From: Gammaproteobacteria bacterium
GTDB lineage: Bacteria; Pseudomonadota; Gammaproteobacteria; JAUZRS01
Assembly: GCA_030949385.1 (NCBI GenBank)
Contig: JAUZSP010000006.1
Location: forward strand, 190,121-254,120
Direction of reading: 5' to 3'
Length of the DNA: 64,000 bases
Shown here in pieces: positions 7,803-16,252 of the stretch; the first letter of the stretch is position 1, and each line of letters opens with the position of its first letter. Under the pieces are notes generated by a model. The model searched no databases, was not told the DNA's origin, and saw only the letters and a list, made by a program, of their open reading frames with translations. Made by a program: the position numbers and the translations under genes.

Positions 7803-8201
7803 TTATTCGGTTTGGTTTAAGTGAGTCGCTGATGCGTGTTTCGATAGTTTTTTATCAAAGGTGTAGAGGCTGCATTGTTTTTCTTGATTTTTAGTTAAAA
7901 TCAGTGCGTCGGAAAACTCAAAAGCATGGCTTCGATACGTCTCTAAAGCGTTTTCAAGCGTATTTTTATCATCGAATACGAGGGTGCTTTGTAACAACAA
8001 ACGCTCTATGGTTGAGATGATTTGAGGTTTTTTAATACTGTAAGCACGCTGTATGACCCAAATTGTCTCGATCAACACGGTGTCGGTGATGAGGGTTTTT
8101 TCATGCTTTAACAACAGTGACCGAGCTTGTTCACACTGTTTTTTTGCTTTGTGATCGTCAATCAATACGCGAACTAAGACGTTGGTGTCAATGCCGATCA
8201 T
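7803..8201 (-). CDS. vapC: PIN-domain toxin, VapC family
   Basis: A 132-residue ribonuclease toxin. PIN hallmarks are visible: the first acidic residue in MIGIDTNVLVRVL, the conserved Glu in TDTVLIETIWV, the Asp of FEFSDALIL and the last acidic residue in LYTFDKKL. Such toxins cleave RNA, often initiator tRNA or rRNA, unless bound by their antitoxin. The start overlaps the upstream antitoxin stop by four bases (ATGA), the usual translationally coupled arrangement. The ATP-grasp gene follows 15 bp downstream on the same strand and may be read from the same transcript. Confidence 0.88.
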   Translation of the reverse strand: MIGIDTNVLVRVLIDDHKAKKQCEQARSLLLKHEKTLITDTVLIETIWVIQRAYSIKKPQIISTIERLLLQSTLVFDDKNTLENALETYRSHAFEFSDALILTKNQEKQCSLYTFDKKLSKHASATHLNQTE

Positions 8202-8428
8202 TTGAGCATTACCTGTGCGATGGCTTCTTCAATTTCATTCAAAGAGACCGCTTTATCGCTCTTAATGATGCCAAATAGGCTGCTGATGTCGTTGCACAGC
8301 GGTTCGGCAATGATTTTATTGTCTTGCAAGGTAAAGACGATGCGATCCCCTGTTTTTAAATTTAATTGCTTACGAATGGAGGCTGGTAGGGTTACTTGCC
8401 CTTTGCTGGTTAGGTTGGATGTCTGCAT
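8198..8428 (-). CDS. vapB: AbrB/MazE-type antitoxin, VapB
   Basis: A 76-residue antitoxin with an N-terminal swapped-hairpin DNA-binding domain (TSKGQVTLPASIRKQLNLKT) and a C-terminal tail that would mask the toxin. The ATG at 8428 is preceded by AAAGGT; longer in-frame versions to 8491 would cross the operator and lack conservation. It is the first gene of the pair with the toxin at 7803-8201. An inverted repeat directly upstream suggests autoregulation by the antitoxin-toxin complex. Confidence 0.87.
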   Translation of the reverse strand: MQTSNLTSKGQVTLPASIRKQLNLKTGDRIVFTLQDNKIIAEPLCNDISSLFGIIKSDKAVSLNEIEEAIAQVMLK

Positions 8429-8432
8429 TTTT

Positions 8433-8458
8433 GTATTACCTTTTGATTTTTGTAATAC
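8433..8458. promoter_or_regulatory. Inverted-repeat operator of the vapBC pair
   Basis: GTATTAC (8433-8439) and GTAATAC (8452-8458) are exact inverted repeats with a 12-bp A/T-rich spacer, immediately upstream of the antitoxin start. AbrB-type antitoxins typically bind such repeats to repress their own operon. Confidence 0.6.
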
Positions 8459-8494
8459 CAATGAGTATAGAGGGTAGGGGGAGAATGTCAATGT

Positions 8495-8507
8495 AGATAA
8501 TTTATCT
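8495..8507. promoter_or_regulatory. 13-bp palindrome between vapB and cas3
   Basis: AGATAATTTATCT is a perfect palindrome (AGATAA, T, TTATCT) in the shared divergent upstream region of vapB and cas3. It could be an operator for either gene; no regulator can be named. Confidence 0.35.
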
Positions 8508-8583
8508 TGGTCTGGGTATTCTATTTATCCATCTTAATGTTATGCGAAATTTTTGATGGTCAACAACATTATGGAGTAAGTGA

Positions 8584-11310
8584 GTGGAAGATTATTATCG
8601 TTATTGGGGCAAGGCGGGGCGACAAAAAGAGGGGCAATCATTGGATTACCACCTGTTGCCTTATCACTGTCTGGATGTGGCTGCGGTGGGTGAGGTGCTA
8701 CTAAACCAGCAGCCTCGTTTGCGTAGGTTGTTGGCACGTTTGTGTGGTTTGGATGAAGTGGTGTTTCAGCAGTGGATGATCTTTTTTTTGGTGTTGCACG
8801 ATCTGGGAAAATTTACCGATAGTTTTCAGCAGCTTCGAACGGATGTGCAAAAAAAATTACAGGGGCGAGAAGGCGCGGAAGCCTCTATGCGTCACGACAG
8901 CTTGGGGTTTTTATTGTGGAGTGCAGAGCTGGGTGTGAGGGCGCACTTGCAAGAGAGCTGGGGGCTGCCTGCTAAGCGGCGTAGAGCAGCCAAAGAAGAT
9001 GGCTTGGATCATTGGGTGAGAGCGGTGACGGGTCATCATGGCCAGCCACCTAAAGAGGATTTTGGTGGCTTAAGAAATTATACGGGCGAGGATGATTTGC
9101 CTGCGGTGAAACAATTTGTTGGGGCGATAATTGAATTATTATTGCCTGATAAACCTGTATTACCTGATGCGAAAAAAATTAAAACAGCGGCGTGGTGGTT
9201 GAGTGGTTTTACCGTTCTGTGTGATTGGCTAGGGTCGAATGCAGAGGTTTTTTGCTATAAAACAGACCTTGTTCCTTTGATGGATTATTGGCGAAATACG
9301 GCGTTACCACGGGCTGATAACGTCGTTCAGTTGGCGGAATTAACTCCGTCACATTGCGATACTGAATTAAATTTAACGCGTTTGTTCGGTGCGTATATGG
9401 ATTCACCTACTCCGTTGCAGCAGCAAGCGGTTGAGTGTGAGATAGGATCAGAGCCTCAGCTGTTTATTTTGGAAGATGTAACTGGCAGTGGTAAAACGGA
9501 AGCGGCCTTGATTTTATCACAGCGTTTGATGGCGGCAAATTTGGCCAATGGACTCTATTTTGCCCTGCCGACAATGGCCACATCTAATGCCATGTACGAC
9601 CGCTTGGGTGCGGTGTATCGAAAATTGTATCAAGCAGAAGGAGCGAAACCTTCTTTGGTTTTGTCACATGGGGCGCGGCAGCTATCGGAGGCGTTTCGCA
9701 GCAGTTATTTACCGACCTTTGCAGCGTCATCAGCACGTTACGGTGATGACACTGTACCGGCAGATCTGCATTGCAGCGCGTGGTTGGCAGACAGTCGTAA
9801 AAAATCCCTGTTGGCTCAGGTGGGCGTTGGCACCATTGACCAAGCGTTATTGGCGATTTTACCGGCTCGGCATCAATCTCTGCGCTTGTTGGGTTTGTTG
9901 GATAAGGTGCTGTTGGTGGATGAGGTTCATGCGTGTGACAGTTACATGCACCGTCTTTTATGCCATCTATTGACGGTACATGCACAAGCGGGAGGATCGG
10001 CTATTTTACTTTCGGCTACTTTGCCTTTTAAACAGCGTGAAGAGTTGCTGACCGCCTATGCAAAAGGCCGTGATGGTGATCCTGTTCAGTTGCAACAACA
10101 AGGTTTGAATGATTACCCCCTCTTGAGTCACTGGAGCCGCGCAGGGTTGAGTGAGCAGGTCGTTGAGAGTCGCCCCAGTGTCAGTCGTTTTGTGACGGTT
10201 GATTTTGTCCATCAAAGTGAGTCTGTGGTTTCTCTGTTGCAGTCAGTGGTTGAAAAAGGTCAATGCGCGTGTTGGATACGCAACACCGTTAAGGATGCGC
10301 TGAAGAGTTTTTCTGAATTGAAAGAGGCGCATCCAGAATGGAATATTGTGCTGTTTCATGCTCGTTTTAGTTTGTCGGATCGTTTGAGAATTGAGCAAGA
10401 GGTGGTGAAGCGGTTTGGTAAACAGGGGGATGCTGCTGGGCGGCGTGGTGCTGTTTTGATTGCGACACAGGTGGTGGAGCAGTCATTGGATCTGGATTTT
10501 GATGTTCTGGTTACAGATTTGGCTCCGGTGGATCTATTAATTCAGAGGGCGGGGCGTTTGCAGCGTCACAGCCGTGATCTTCAAGGGCGGTTGGTTGAGA
10601 CAGAAGATCAGCGTGGAGGGGCGGTGTTGACGGTGTACAGTCCTGAAGTGACGGCTGATCCCAATGCGGATTGGTTTCGTGATTTTTTCCCAAGGGCGCA
10701 AAAGGTCTATGAAGATCATGCTCAGCTTTGGCTCACTGCGCGTTTATTGCAGCAACGTGGTGGGTTTGATATGCCGGAAGATGCACGTTTGTTGATTGAG
10801 GGCGTTTACGGCGTTGAGGCGGAGGATCAATTGCCTGAGAGTTTATTGAGCAATTGTTTTCAAGCGCAGGGTGTCGCAAAAGGGCGCAGCAGTGTGGCAA
10901 AAGAAAATGCTCTGAACATTGAGTTAGGCTATTGTTTTGATAGTAGTTTTAATTGGTGGGAGGAGGCGGTTACGCCAACTCGTTTGGCGGATGAGGAAAG
11001 TATGACGACCTATTTAGCGCGCTGGGAGGGGGGCTGTTTACACGCGTGGGCGGCAGATCAGGCGGCGTTTCAGTGGGATTACAGTGCGGTTCAGTTGCGT
11101 ACATCTCTGCTGGTGGAGACCTTTTTGCCAAAAGAAGTCACCGAATCTCAATATGAAGCGATACAGCAACAGTTACCGGCTCAGGGTAAGTGGAGCTTGC
11201 TTATGGTGCTGGAACAGCAGGGTGATATCTGGGTCGGATGTGGCAAAAATGCCAAGGGAGAAACGGTGCGTTTATTGTGTGACAGGGGGCAAGGGGTGCG
11301 TGTCGAATAA
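8584..11310 (+). CDS. cas3: CRISPR-associated helicase-nuclease Cas3 (type I-E)
   Basis: Recruited by Cascade to nick, unwind and degrade target DNA. The 908-residue protein has an N-terminal HD nuclease (His28, then HDLGKF at 72-77, and ...TGHHGQ further on). An SF2 helicase follows: Walker A VTGSGKTEAAL near 300, DEVH near 445, SATLP near 476, ATQVVEQSLDLDFD near 630 and QRAGRLQRH near 655. A C-terminal Cas3 domain ends the protein. The start is GTG 8584 with GGAG seven bases upstream. It is separated from the Cascade operon by 282 bp that hold a predicted regulatory RNA and the cse1 promoter, so cas3 is transcribed independently. Confidence 0.96.
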   Translation: MEDYYRYWGKAGRQKEGQSLDYHLLPYHCLDVAAVGEVLLNQQPRLRRLLARLCGLDEVVFQQWMIFFLVLHDLGKFTDSFQQLRTDVQKKLQGREGAEASMRHDSLGFLLWSAELGVRAHLQESWGLPAKRRRAAKEDGLDHWVRAVTGHHGQPPKEDFGGLRNYTGEDDLPAVKQFVGAIIELLLPDKPVLPDAKKIKTAAWWLSGFTVLCDWLGSNAEVFCYKTDLVPLMDYWRNTALPRADNVVQLAELTPSHCDTELNLTRLFGAYMDSPTPLQQQAVECEIGSEPQLFILEDVTGSGKTEAALILSQRLMAANLANGLYFALPTMATSNAMYDRLGAVYRKLYQAEGAKPSLVLSHGARQLSEAFRSSYLPTFAASSARYGDDTVPADLHCSAWLADSRKKSLLAQVGVGTIDQALLAILPARHQSLRLLGLLDKVLLVDEVHACDSYMHRLLCHLLTVHAQAGGSAILLSATLPFKQREELLTAYAKGRDGDPVQLQQQGLNDYPLLSHWSRAGLSEQVVESRPSVSRFVTVDFVHQSESVVSLLQSVVEKGQCACWIRNTVKDALKSFSELKEAHPEWNIVLFHARFSLSDRLRIEQEVVKRFGKQGDAAGRRGAVLIATQVVEQSLDLDFDVLVTDLAPVDLLIQRAGRLQRHSRDLQGRLVETEDQRGGAVLTVYSPEVTADPNADWFRDFFPRAQKVYEDHAQLWLTARLLQQRGGFDMPEDARLLIEGVYGVEAEDQLPESLLSNCFQAQGVAKGRSSVAKENALNIELGYCFDSSFNWWEEAVTPTRLADEESMTTYLARWEGGCLHAWAADQAAFQWDYSAVQLRTSLLVETFLPKEVTESQYEAIQQQLPAQGKWSLLMVLEQQGDIWVGCGKNAKGETVRLLCDRGQGVRVE

Positions 11311-11346
11311 AAAAGAAGGCGGTGTTGGCTTTTCCGACACCGCTTC
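11309..11346 (-). terminator. Intrinsic terminator of the CreR-like RNA (also downstream of cas3)
   Basis: Minus strand: GAAGCGGTGTCGG, loop AAAAG, CCAACACCGCCTTC, then TTTTTT, which overlaps the cas3 stop codon. The U-run is on the minus-strand side; in the plus direction only TTCTTG follows, so it best serves the minus-strand transcript. Confidence 0.75.
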
Positions 11347-11420
11347 TTGCCCTAAAACGTTAGGGAACGGGGCGTTAATCAACGACTAACACGGTTGATC
11401 CCACAGGCGTGTGGGAACGT
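11309..11420 (-). ncRNA. CreR-like Cas-regulating RNA: two degenerate CRISPR repeats flanking a 21-nt pseudo-spacer
   Basis: Minus strand, 5' to 3'. Pseudo-repeat 1 (11392-11420, 29 nt) begins ACGTTCCC, has hairpin CCCACA-CGCC-TGTGGG and ends ATCAACCG; it matches the array repeat at 18 of 29 positions, including eight-base 5'-handle ATTAACCG except one base. Pseudo-spacer (11371-11391, 21 nt) starts TGTTAGTCGTTGATTA. Pseudo-repeat 2 (11342-11370, 29 nt) starts CCGTTCCC with hairpin CCCTAA-CGTT-TTAGGG. Both hairpins occupy repeat positions 6-21, as in the real repeat, with compensating stem changes. A GC-rich stem (11315-11346) and TTTTTT (11309-11314) terminate it. A weak -10, TACACT, is at 11425-11430. 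Cas6e cleavage would give a short crRNA-like guide. Transcription is not shown. Confidence 0.8.
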
Positions 11421-11475
11421 GTGCAGTGTATCAGCTCGGTTTTCAAATCCCAGCCCCTTTCTTATTTCCCCTCCA

Positions 11476-11522
11476 TTGTCTTGCTTTTCACTTCGGCATA
11501 AAATAATTAACGATTAACACTT
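11476..11522 (+). promoter_or_regulatory. Predicted promoter of the cse1 operon with embedded Cascade target site
   Basis: The -35 TTGTCT (11476-11481) and -10 TAAAAT (11499-11504) are separated by 17 nt, giving a start near 11511. Over the -10 and start lies a protospacer-like site (11499-11519, minus strand TGTTAATCGTTAATTA...). It pairs with the pseudo-spacer of the neighbouring CreR-like RNA. Its 5' flank on the minus strand is AAG (11520-11522), a standard type I-E PAM. Of the first 16 positions 14 match; the mismatches are at 6 and 12. Positions 17-21 do not match. Binding here would block transcription initiation, and the short pairing would not be expected to license cleavage. Confidence 0.7.
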
Positions 11523-11592
11523 AATTTTTTGTTGATCTTTTCTTTTTCTGGGAGTACAGTTCATCTGTCTTTGAGATTAAGAGGGAAATCGG

Positions 11593-13192
11593 ATGAGTTT
11601 CAATTTACTGCAAGAGCCATTTTTAGCGGTGCGCTGTCTGGATGGAAGATTAAAAAAAATCCCTGTATGGCAGATCTCTGATCCCGATGTGTTGGCTTTG
11701 GCATCGCCTCGGGCTGATTTTAATGCGGCTTTGGTGCAATTTATCTTGGGTCTGTTGCAGACGGCGTTTGCGCCAAAAGATGAAGATGAGTGGTTGGATT
11801 TTTTTGCTGACCCCACCGACCCCTGAGACGCTTCAGTCTCACTTTCAAAAACATGAAAAGGCGTTTGAACTGCTGGGAGAGCAGCCCTGTTTTATGCAAG
11901 ATTTTGAATCTCAATTGGAGGGTGGGGCTAAGCCCATTGCGGCTCTGTTGATTGAAACGCCAGGTGAAAATACGCTGAAACAAAATACAGATCACTTTAT
12001 TAAACGCGGTCAAGCTGCGGCGCTTTGCCCCTGTTGTGCGGCCACGGCCTTATTTACTCTGCAAACCAATGCGCCAAGTGGGGGGGCGGGGCATCGTACG
12101 TCACTGCGGGGCGGGGGGCCGTTGACCACTTTGGTCTGTGCCGATCCCATTGTGGACGATGAGGACACGCCGCCTTCTTTATGGCGAGATCTTTGGTTGA
12201 ATGTTCTGCTGCGTTCCGAATTAGAGAGCAGCAGCGGCAATGCTTCACTGACGGCAGAGAGTGCGACTTTTCCGTGGTTGGCGGCAACGCGCAGCAGTGA
12301 AAAAAGCGGTGTGGATACGACACCGGAAGATGTGCATCCATTGCAGATGTATTGGGGGATGCCGCGCCGGATTCGACTGCTGGAAAGTGATTTGCCTGCG
12401 GCGGAGTGTGCTGTGTGCGGCGAGGTCAGTGATTCACTAATAGAGCAATTTATGACGCGAAACTATGGGGTGAATTACAGCGGTGCTTGGCGGCACCCAC
12501 TTTCACCTCACTACAGTGACAAACAGGGTATGCCGCTGTGTGAGCATCCACAGCCCGGTGGCTTTCCGTACCGATATTGGCTTACTTTTTCTCAAGATAA
12601 TAAAGACGAGAATCGTTCTGCTGCCACGATTGTTCAGCGTTACAACAAGAGAAAAATAAAAGAAGCGCAGTTGCGTTTGTGGGTCTTTGGTTATGACATG
12701 GACAACATGAAAGCGCGCTGCTGGCATGAAGGTTATTTTCCACTCTATATCATTGATGATGCTGAAAGGCGTACCTGTTTTATTGATGAAGTTAGAGCCA
12801 TGTTGTTGGGAGCCAAAGAGGTTGAGGGGTATGTCCGAAGCTGCATTAAGGAGGCGTGGTTTAAGCGTCCAAAAGATCATAAGGGGGATGTGAGTTTTTT
12901 AACTGCGACCTTTTATCAGCGCAGTGAAGCGGCATTTTATCGACAGTTGGCGGCGCTGAGTACGGTGGCCGAGAACAAAGAGCAGTGCCGAGATTTAATG
13001 GAGCTCTGGTATCAGAAATTGAGTTTGGATGCGCGTGCGCTGTTTGATGAGCAGGTGGTAAGGGGGGGGGTTGTATTTTCTGATCCACAGCGCATCAGTG
13101 CAGCGCATAAAAAATTATCTGGGTTATTACGTGGTAAAAAAATAAGGGCTGTTTTAAATATGGCCCCTTTAAATAAAAGGAGCGCAACATGA
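11593..13192 (+). pseudogene. casA: Cascade large subunit Cse1/CasA (Cas8e), apparent +1 frameshift
   Basis: Cse1 recognises the PAM and recruits Cas3. The first frame (11593-11826) reads MSFNLLQEPFLAVRCLDGRL... and stops at TGA 11824. The next frame (+1) continues to 13192 with FMQDFE, CPCC, GGAGHRTSLRGGGPLTTL and CAVCGEV, all typical of the family. Removing one T from the seven-T run at 11799-11805 gives a seamless WLDF-LLTPPTPETLQ junction and a 532-residue protein, close to the usual 500-550. An alternative slip at CCC TGA (11821) is less natural. The cause may be a real mutation, polymerase slippage on the T run, or an assembly error. The start has GAGGGA upstream. Its stop overlaps cse2 by ATGA. 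Confidence 0.88.
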
Positions 13193-13686
13193 AAATTGAA
13201 TTTTCCGCTGAAAGTGAATTAGGTCAGGCGATGCACGCATGGTGGTTGTCGCTGGAGTCGGATAACGGTGGACGGGCGGAATTGCGGCGGGCGAAGACGT
13301 TGACGACGGTAATTGTCTCTCCCTGTTTTCAACGACTTTATGGGCAAGTTAGACCCTTATTGAGCTCCGCTCGGGGGGATTGGCCGAGTCGTCTGGCCAT
13401 GATTGCGGTGGTCTTGGCGCATGTGAAGCAGGCCGATAATAAGGAGATTGCGATGCAGTTGGCCAGCCCTAAAGCGGGGGGGAGCAACGCTCGTTTGAGT
13501 AATTTACGCTTTCGTCGTCTGCTGCAACGCAGCCGTGATGATGTGTGGTTGGCGCTGGTGCGGGTGTTGCCGATGTTGGATCGAAAAGCCAATATTTTTG
13601 ATTTGGCTAACAGTCTTTTTTATTGGGGAGATAAAGTAAAGCAGCGATGGGCGTACGCTTATTTTGCTAAAGCGTCTGTCAAATAA
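13189..13686 (+). CDS. casB: Cascade small subunit Cse2/CasB (Cas11e)
   Basis: A 165-residue, helical, basic protein that forms the dimeric belly of type I-E Cascade and stabilises the R-loop. Family features are visible: an N-terminal WWLSLESDNGGRAELRRAK stretch, then RLAMIAVVLAHVK, and the conserved C-terminal SNLRFRRLLQRSRDD and RWAYAYF segments. It overlaps the cse1 stop by four bases (ATGA), so it is translationally coupled to it. A 56-bp T-rich gap separates it from cas7e. Confidence 0.93.
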   Translation: MKIEFSAESELGQAMHAWWLSLESDNGGRAELRRAKTLTTVIVSPCFQRLYGQVRPLLSSARGDWPSRLAMIAVVLAHVKQADNKEIAMQLASPKAGGSNARLSNLRFRRLLQRSRDDVWLALVRVLPMLDRKANIFDLANSLFYWGDKVKQRWAYAYFAKASVK

Positions 13687-13742
13687 AGCGAAGGTTGATG
13701 TGTTTTTTCTCTTTTTTATTTTGTTGTTAGGAGTGGTATTTT

Positions 13743-14846
13743 ATGAGCCGTTTTATTCAGTTGCATCTTTTAACCTCTTATCCACCTGCGAATTTAAACC
13801 GTGATGATTTGGGTCGGCCAAAAACCGCAGTGATGGGCGGAGCGCCGCGTTTACGGGTCTCTTCACAGAGTTTGAAGCGCGCATGGCGAACCTCAGATCT
13901 GTTTCAAGAGGCGATGAATGGCCATGTGGGAACACGCACCAAGTCAATGGGGGGTGAGATTTTTAACCGCTTTATTGAGGCTGAGGTAAAAGAGAAGCAG
14001 GCGTTTGAGTGGGCAAAATCAATTGCTGAGCCGTTTGGTAAATTAAAAGTGGATAAGGATCTGGCGAAAAAATTAAAAGAATCGAATGCATCCGATGAGG
14101 AGCGTTTGAAGCTCTATCGAGAAAATGTGCAGATTGAGCAGTTAATGCACTTCAGTGTTGAGGAGCGAGCGGCCATTGATGATCTGGTGGCGGTGGTGAT
14201 TGAGCGTCAAGAGGCTCCCACAGAAGACGAATTGAAACTGTTGCGTAAGGATCATACGGCGGTGGATATTGCGCTGTTTGGGCGCATGTTGGCTTCCTCT
14301 CCGAGCTTTAATACCGAAGCAGCGGCACAAGTTGCTCACGCCATTTCGGTGCATAAAGTTATGGTGGAGGATGATTTTTTTACCGCAGTGGATGATCTGA
14401 ACAGCGGTAATGAAGATATGGGTGCGGGTCACATGGGGGAGACGGAGTTTGCCGCTGGTCTGTTTTATCTCTACCTCTGTATTGATTACAGTTTGCTGGT
14501 GGATAATTTAGGCGGCGATGAGACGTTGGCCAAGAATGCTCTGGCGGCGTTGATTGAGTCGGCGGCAACGGTGGCTCCGACGGGAAAACAGAACAGTTTT
14601 GCTTCTCGGGCGCGGGCTTCGTATCTGTTGTGTGAGGCGGGGAATCAGCAACCGCGTTCGCTGTCGGTGGCGTTTTTAAAACCGGTCTGGGGTGCGGATC
14701 TGTTGGGCGATTCAATCAAGGCCTTGGAGAGCTGTTATGAAAATATGGATCGGGCTTATGGGGCGTGTGCGGATCGTCGAGTGGCGGTGAATGTGGTGCA
14801 GGGTGAGGGGACGTTGGCTGAGTTGATCGCGTGTGCCACGGAGTAA
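13743..14846 (+). CDS. casC: Cascade backbone subunit Cas7e/CasC (Cse4)
   Basis: Forms the backbone that coats the crRNA spacer and kinks it every sixth base. The 367-residue protein starts MSRFIQLHLLTSYPPANLNR and has the family sequence GRPKTAVMGGAPRLRVSSQSLKR within the first 50 residues. The C-terminal region includes PTGKQNSFASRA. Length equals the family norm (about 350-370). GGAG precedes the ATG. cas5e follows directly. Confidence 0.96.
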   Translation: MSRFIQLHLLTSYPPANLNRDDLGRPKTAVMGGAPRLRVSSQSLKRAWRTSDLFQEAMNGHVGTRTKSMGGEIFNRFIEAEVKEKQAFEWAKSIAEPFGKLKVDKDLAKKLKESNASDEERLKLYRENVQIEQLMHFSVEERAAIDDLVAVVIERQEAPTEDELKLLRKDHTAVDIALFGRMLASSPSFNTEAAAQVAHAISVHKVMVEDDFFTAVDDLNSGNEDMGAGHMGETEFAAGLFYLYLCIDYSLLVDNLGGDETLAKNALAALIESAATVAPTGKQNSFASRARASYLLCEAGNQQPRSLSVAFLKPVWGADLLGDSIKALESCYENMDRAYGACADRRVAVNVVQGEGTLAELIACATE

Positions 14847-14849
14847 GTG

Positions 14850-15581
14850 ATGATGAGATCGTATCTGTTGGTTCGATTGTATGGGGCGATGGCCTCGTGG
14901 GGTGAACATGCCGTTGGTGGACCGCGCTTATCGGCAGGCCGTCCGACGAAATCAGCGGTGGTGGGTTTGTTGGCCGCTGCTTTGGGGGTGCATCGTGCAG
15001 AAGAAAAAGCGTTGTTGGCGTTGCAGCGGGGGTACGGTTTTGCCGTGAGAGTGGAAGCCGCTGGGGAGTTGTTGCGGGATTATCACACCACACAAGTGCC
15101 GTCGGCGCAGGAAAAGGTGGTTTACGCCACTCGTCGTGAGGAGTTGCAGAAGACTGAGAAGAAGAAAATCAATACGATTTTGTCACAACGGGATTATCAT
15201 CTTGATGCGTGTTACAGCGTTGCTTTTTGGTCTCGTGAGTCAGCGCCATACGATTTGAGTGTGTTGCAAGAGGCGCTGTGCGAGCCGAAATTTGCGCTCT
15301 ATTTGGGGCGTAAATCCTGTCCTTTTGGCTTGCCGATAGAGGCTCAGGTGGTGAGTTCGGAGAGTTTAAAAGCCGCTTTCGATGGTGTTGAGTGGCGAGG
15401 GGATGCCTTTCTTAAGGCGTTGCCTCGGGGCAAGGTGTCTCATTATTGGGAGGATCTGAATCCGCAACAGGCGGGCATGTCGGCGGATCTGCAATTGATT
15501 CGTGGTGATGAATTGGTCAGCCGTAAGCGGTGGCAGTTTTCTAATCGTCAGGAGTTTCAGCATTTGGGAGGAGAAGAGTGA
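14850..15581 (+). CDS. casD: Cascade subunit Cas5e/CasD
   Basis: Binds the 5' handle of the crRNA and contacts Cse1. About 243 residues, beginning MRSYLLVRLYGAMASWGEHA followed by GGPRLSAGRPTKSAVVGLLAAAL, the conserved N-terminal glycine-rich fold of Cas5e. Three candidate starts are consecutive (GTG 14847, ATG 14850, ATG 14853); ATG 14850 has the best distance from GGAG at 14840. The gene begins right after the cas7e stop and ends in TGATG shared with cas6e. Confidence 0.94.
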   Translation: MMRSYLLVRLYGAMASWGEHAVGGPRLSAGRPTKSAVVGLLAAALGVHRAEEKALLALQRGYGFAVRVEAAGELLRDYHTTQVPSAQEKVVYATRREELQKTEKKKINTILSQRDYHLDACYSVAFWSRESAPYDLSVLQEALCEPKFALYLGRKSCPFGLPIEAQVVSSESLKAAFDGVEWRGDAFLKALPRGKVSHYWEDLNPQQAGMSADLQLIRGDELVSRKRWQFSNRQEFQHLGGEE

Positions 15582-16252
15582 TGCATTATTTTAGTCGGAT
15601 TCGGTTGCGACCTGACCTTTCTCATCATCAGTTGGCTCAGTGGGCGTTGGCGGATCGGTATCGTGAGCATCAATTGGTGTGGCGGTTTTTCTCTGCTGAA
15701 ATGGAAAAACGCGCTTTTCTGTATCATCGAGATCAATCGGCAGAGACGGCTTGTTATTATTTATTGTCCGAAGATCGGCCACAGGATGAGGCGGGTGTTT
15801 GGCAGATTGAGAGCCGTCCTTATAAGCCGGTGTTGCATGTGGGGCAGCGGTTGTCTTTTCGCTTGCGGGTGAATCCGGTGGTAACGCGCCGCGATGAAAA
15901 GGGGCGGCATTGTCGGCATGATGTGGTGATGAACGCCAAACATGAGTTGAAGCGTCAAGCTGTGCCTAAAGATCAGTGGCCAAGTATGGCGCAGTTGTGC
16001 CAGCAAGAGGGGGCTAGATGGTTGCAAAGACGAGCGGAAAAACAGGGCTTTTCTTGTGAGTCAGGTGAGATGCTGGTGGAGGGCTACGATCAACAGCGTT
16101 TGGATAAAAAGCGTGGGATTAGGTTTAGTACCTTGGATTTGAGCGGGGTGTTGACGGTGACGCAGGTGGATGACTTTTTGCAAACCCTGTATCAGGGTTT
16201 GGGGTCAGCAAAGGGGTTTGGTTGTGGCCTGTTGTTGGTAAAACCCCTGTAG
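15581..16252 (+). CDS. casE: CRISPR RNA endonuclease Cas6e/CasE
   Basis: Cleaves the repeat hairpin on its 3' side to release crRNAs with an eight-base 5' handle, and stays in Cascade. The 223-residue protein starts MHYFSRIRLRPDLSHHQLA and ends with the glycine-rich RNA-binding loop GLGSAKGFGCGLLLVKPL, diagnostic for Cas6. Start ATG 15581 overlaps the cas5e stop by one base and has GGGAGGAG upstream. It is the last gene before the array, and the same enzyme would be expected to process the CreR-like RNA at 11309-11420. Confidence 0.95.
   Translation: MHYFSRIRLRPDLSHHQLAQWALADRYREHQLVWRFFSAEMEKRAFLYHRDQSAETACYYLLSEDRPQDEAGVWQIESRPYKPVLHVGQRLSFRLRVNPVVTRRDEKGRHCRHDVVMNAKHELKRQAVPKDQWPSMAQLCQQEGARWLQRRAEKQGFSCESGEMLVEGYDQQRLDKKRGIRFSTLDLSGVLTVTQVDDFLQTLYQGLGSAKGFGCGLLLVKPL

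Noticed and set aside
11821-11826. Programmed +1 frameshifting at CCC TGA in cse1
   Set aside because: There is no upstream stimulator, and the T-run shift gives a better junction; kept only as an alternative.
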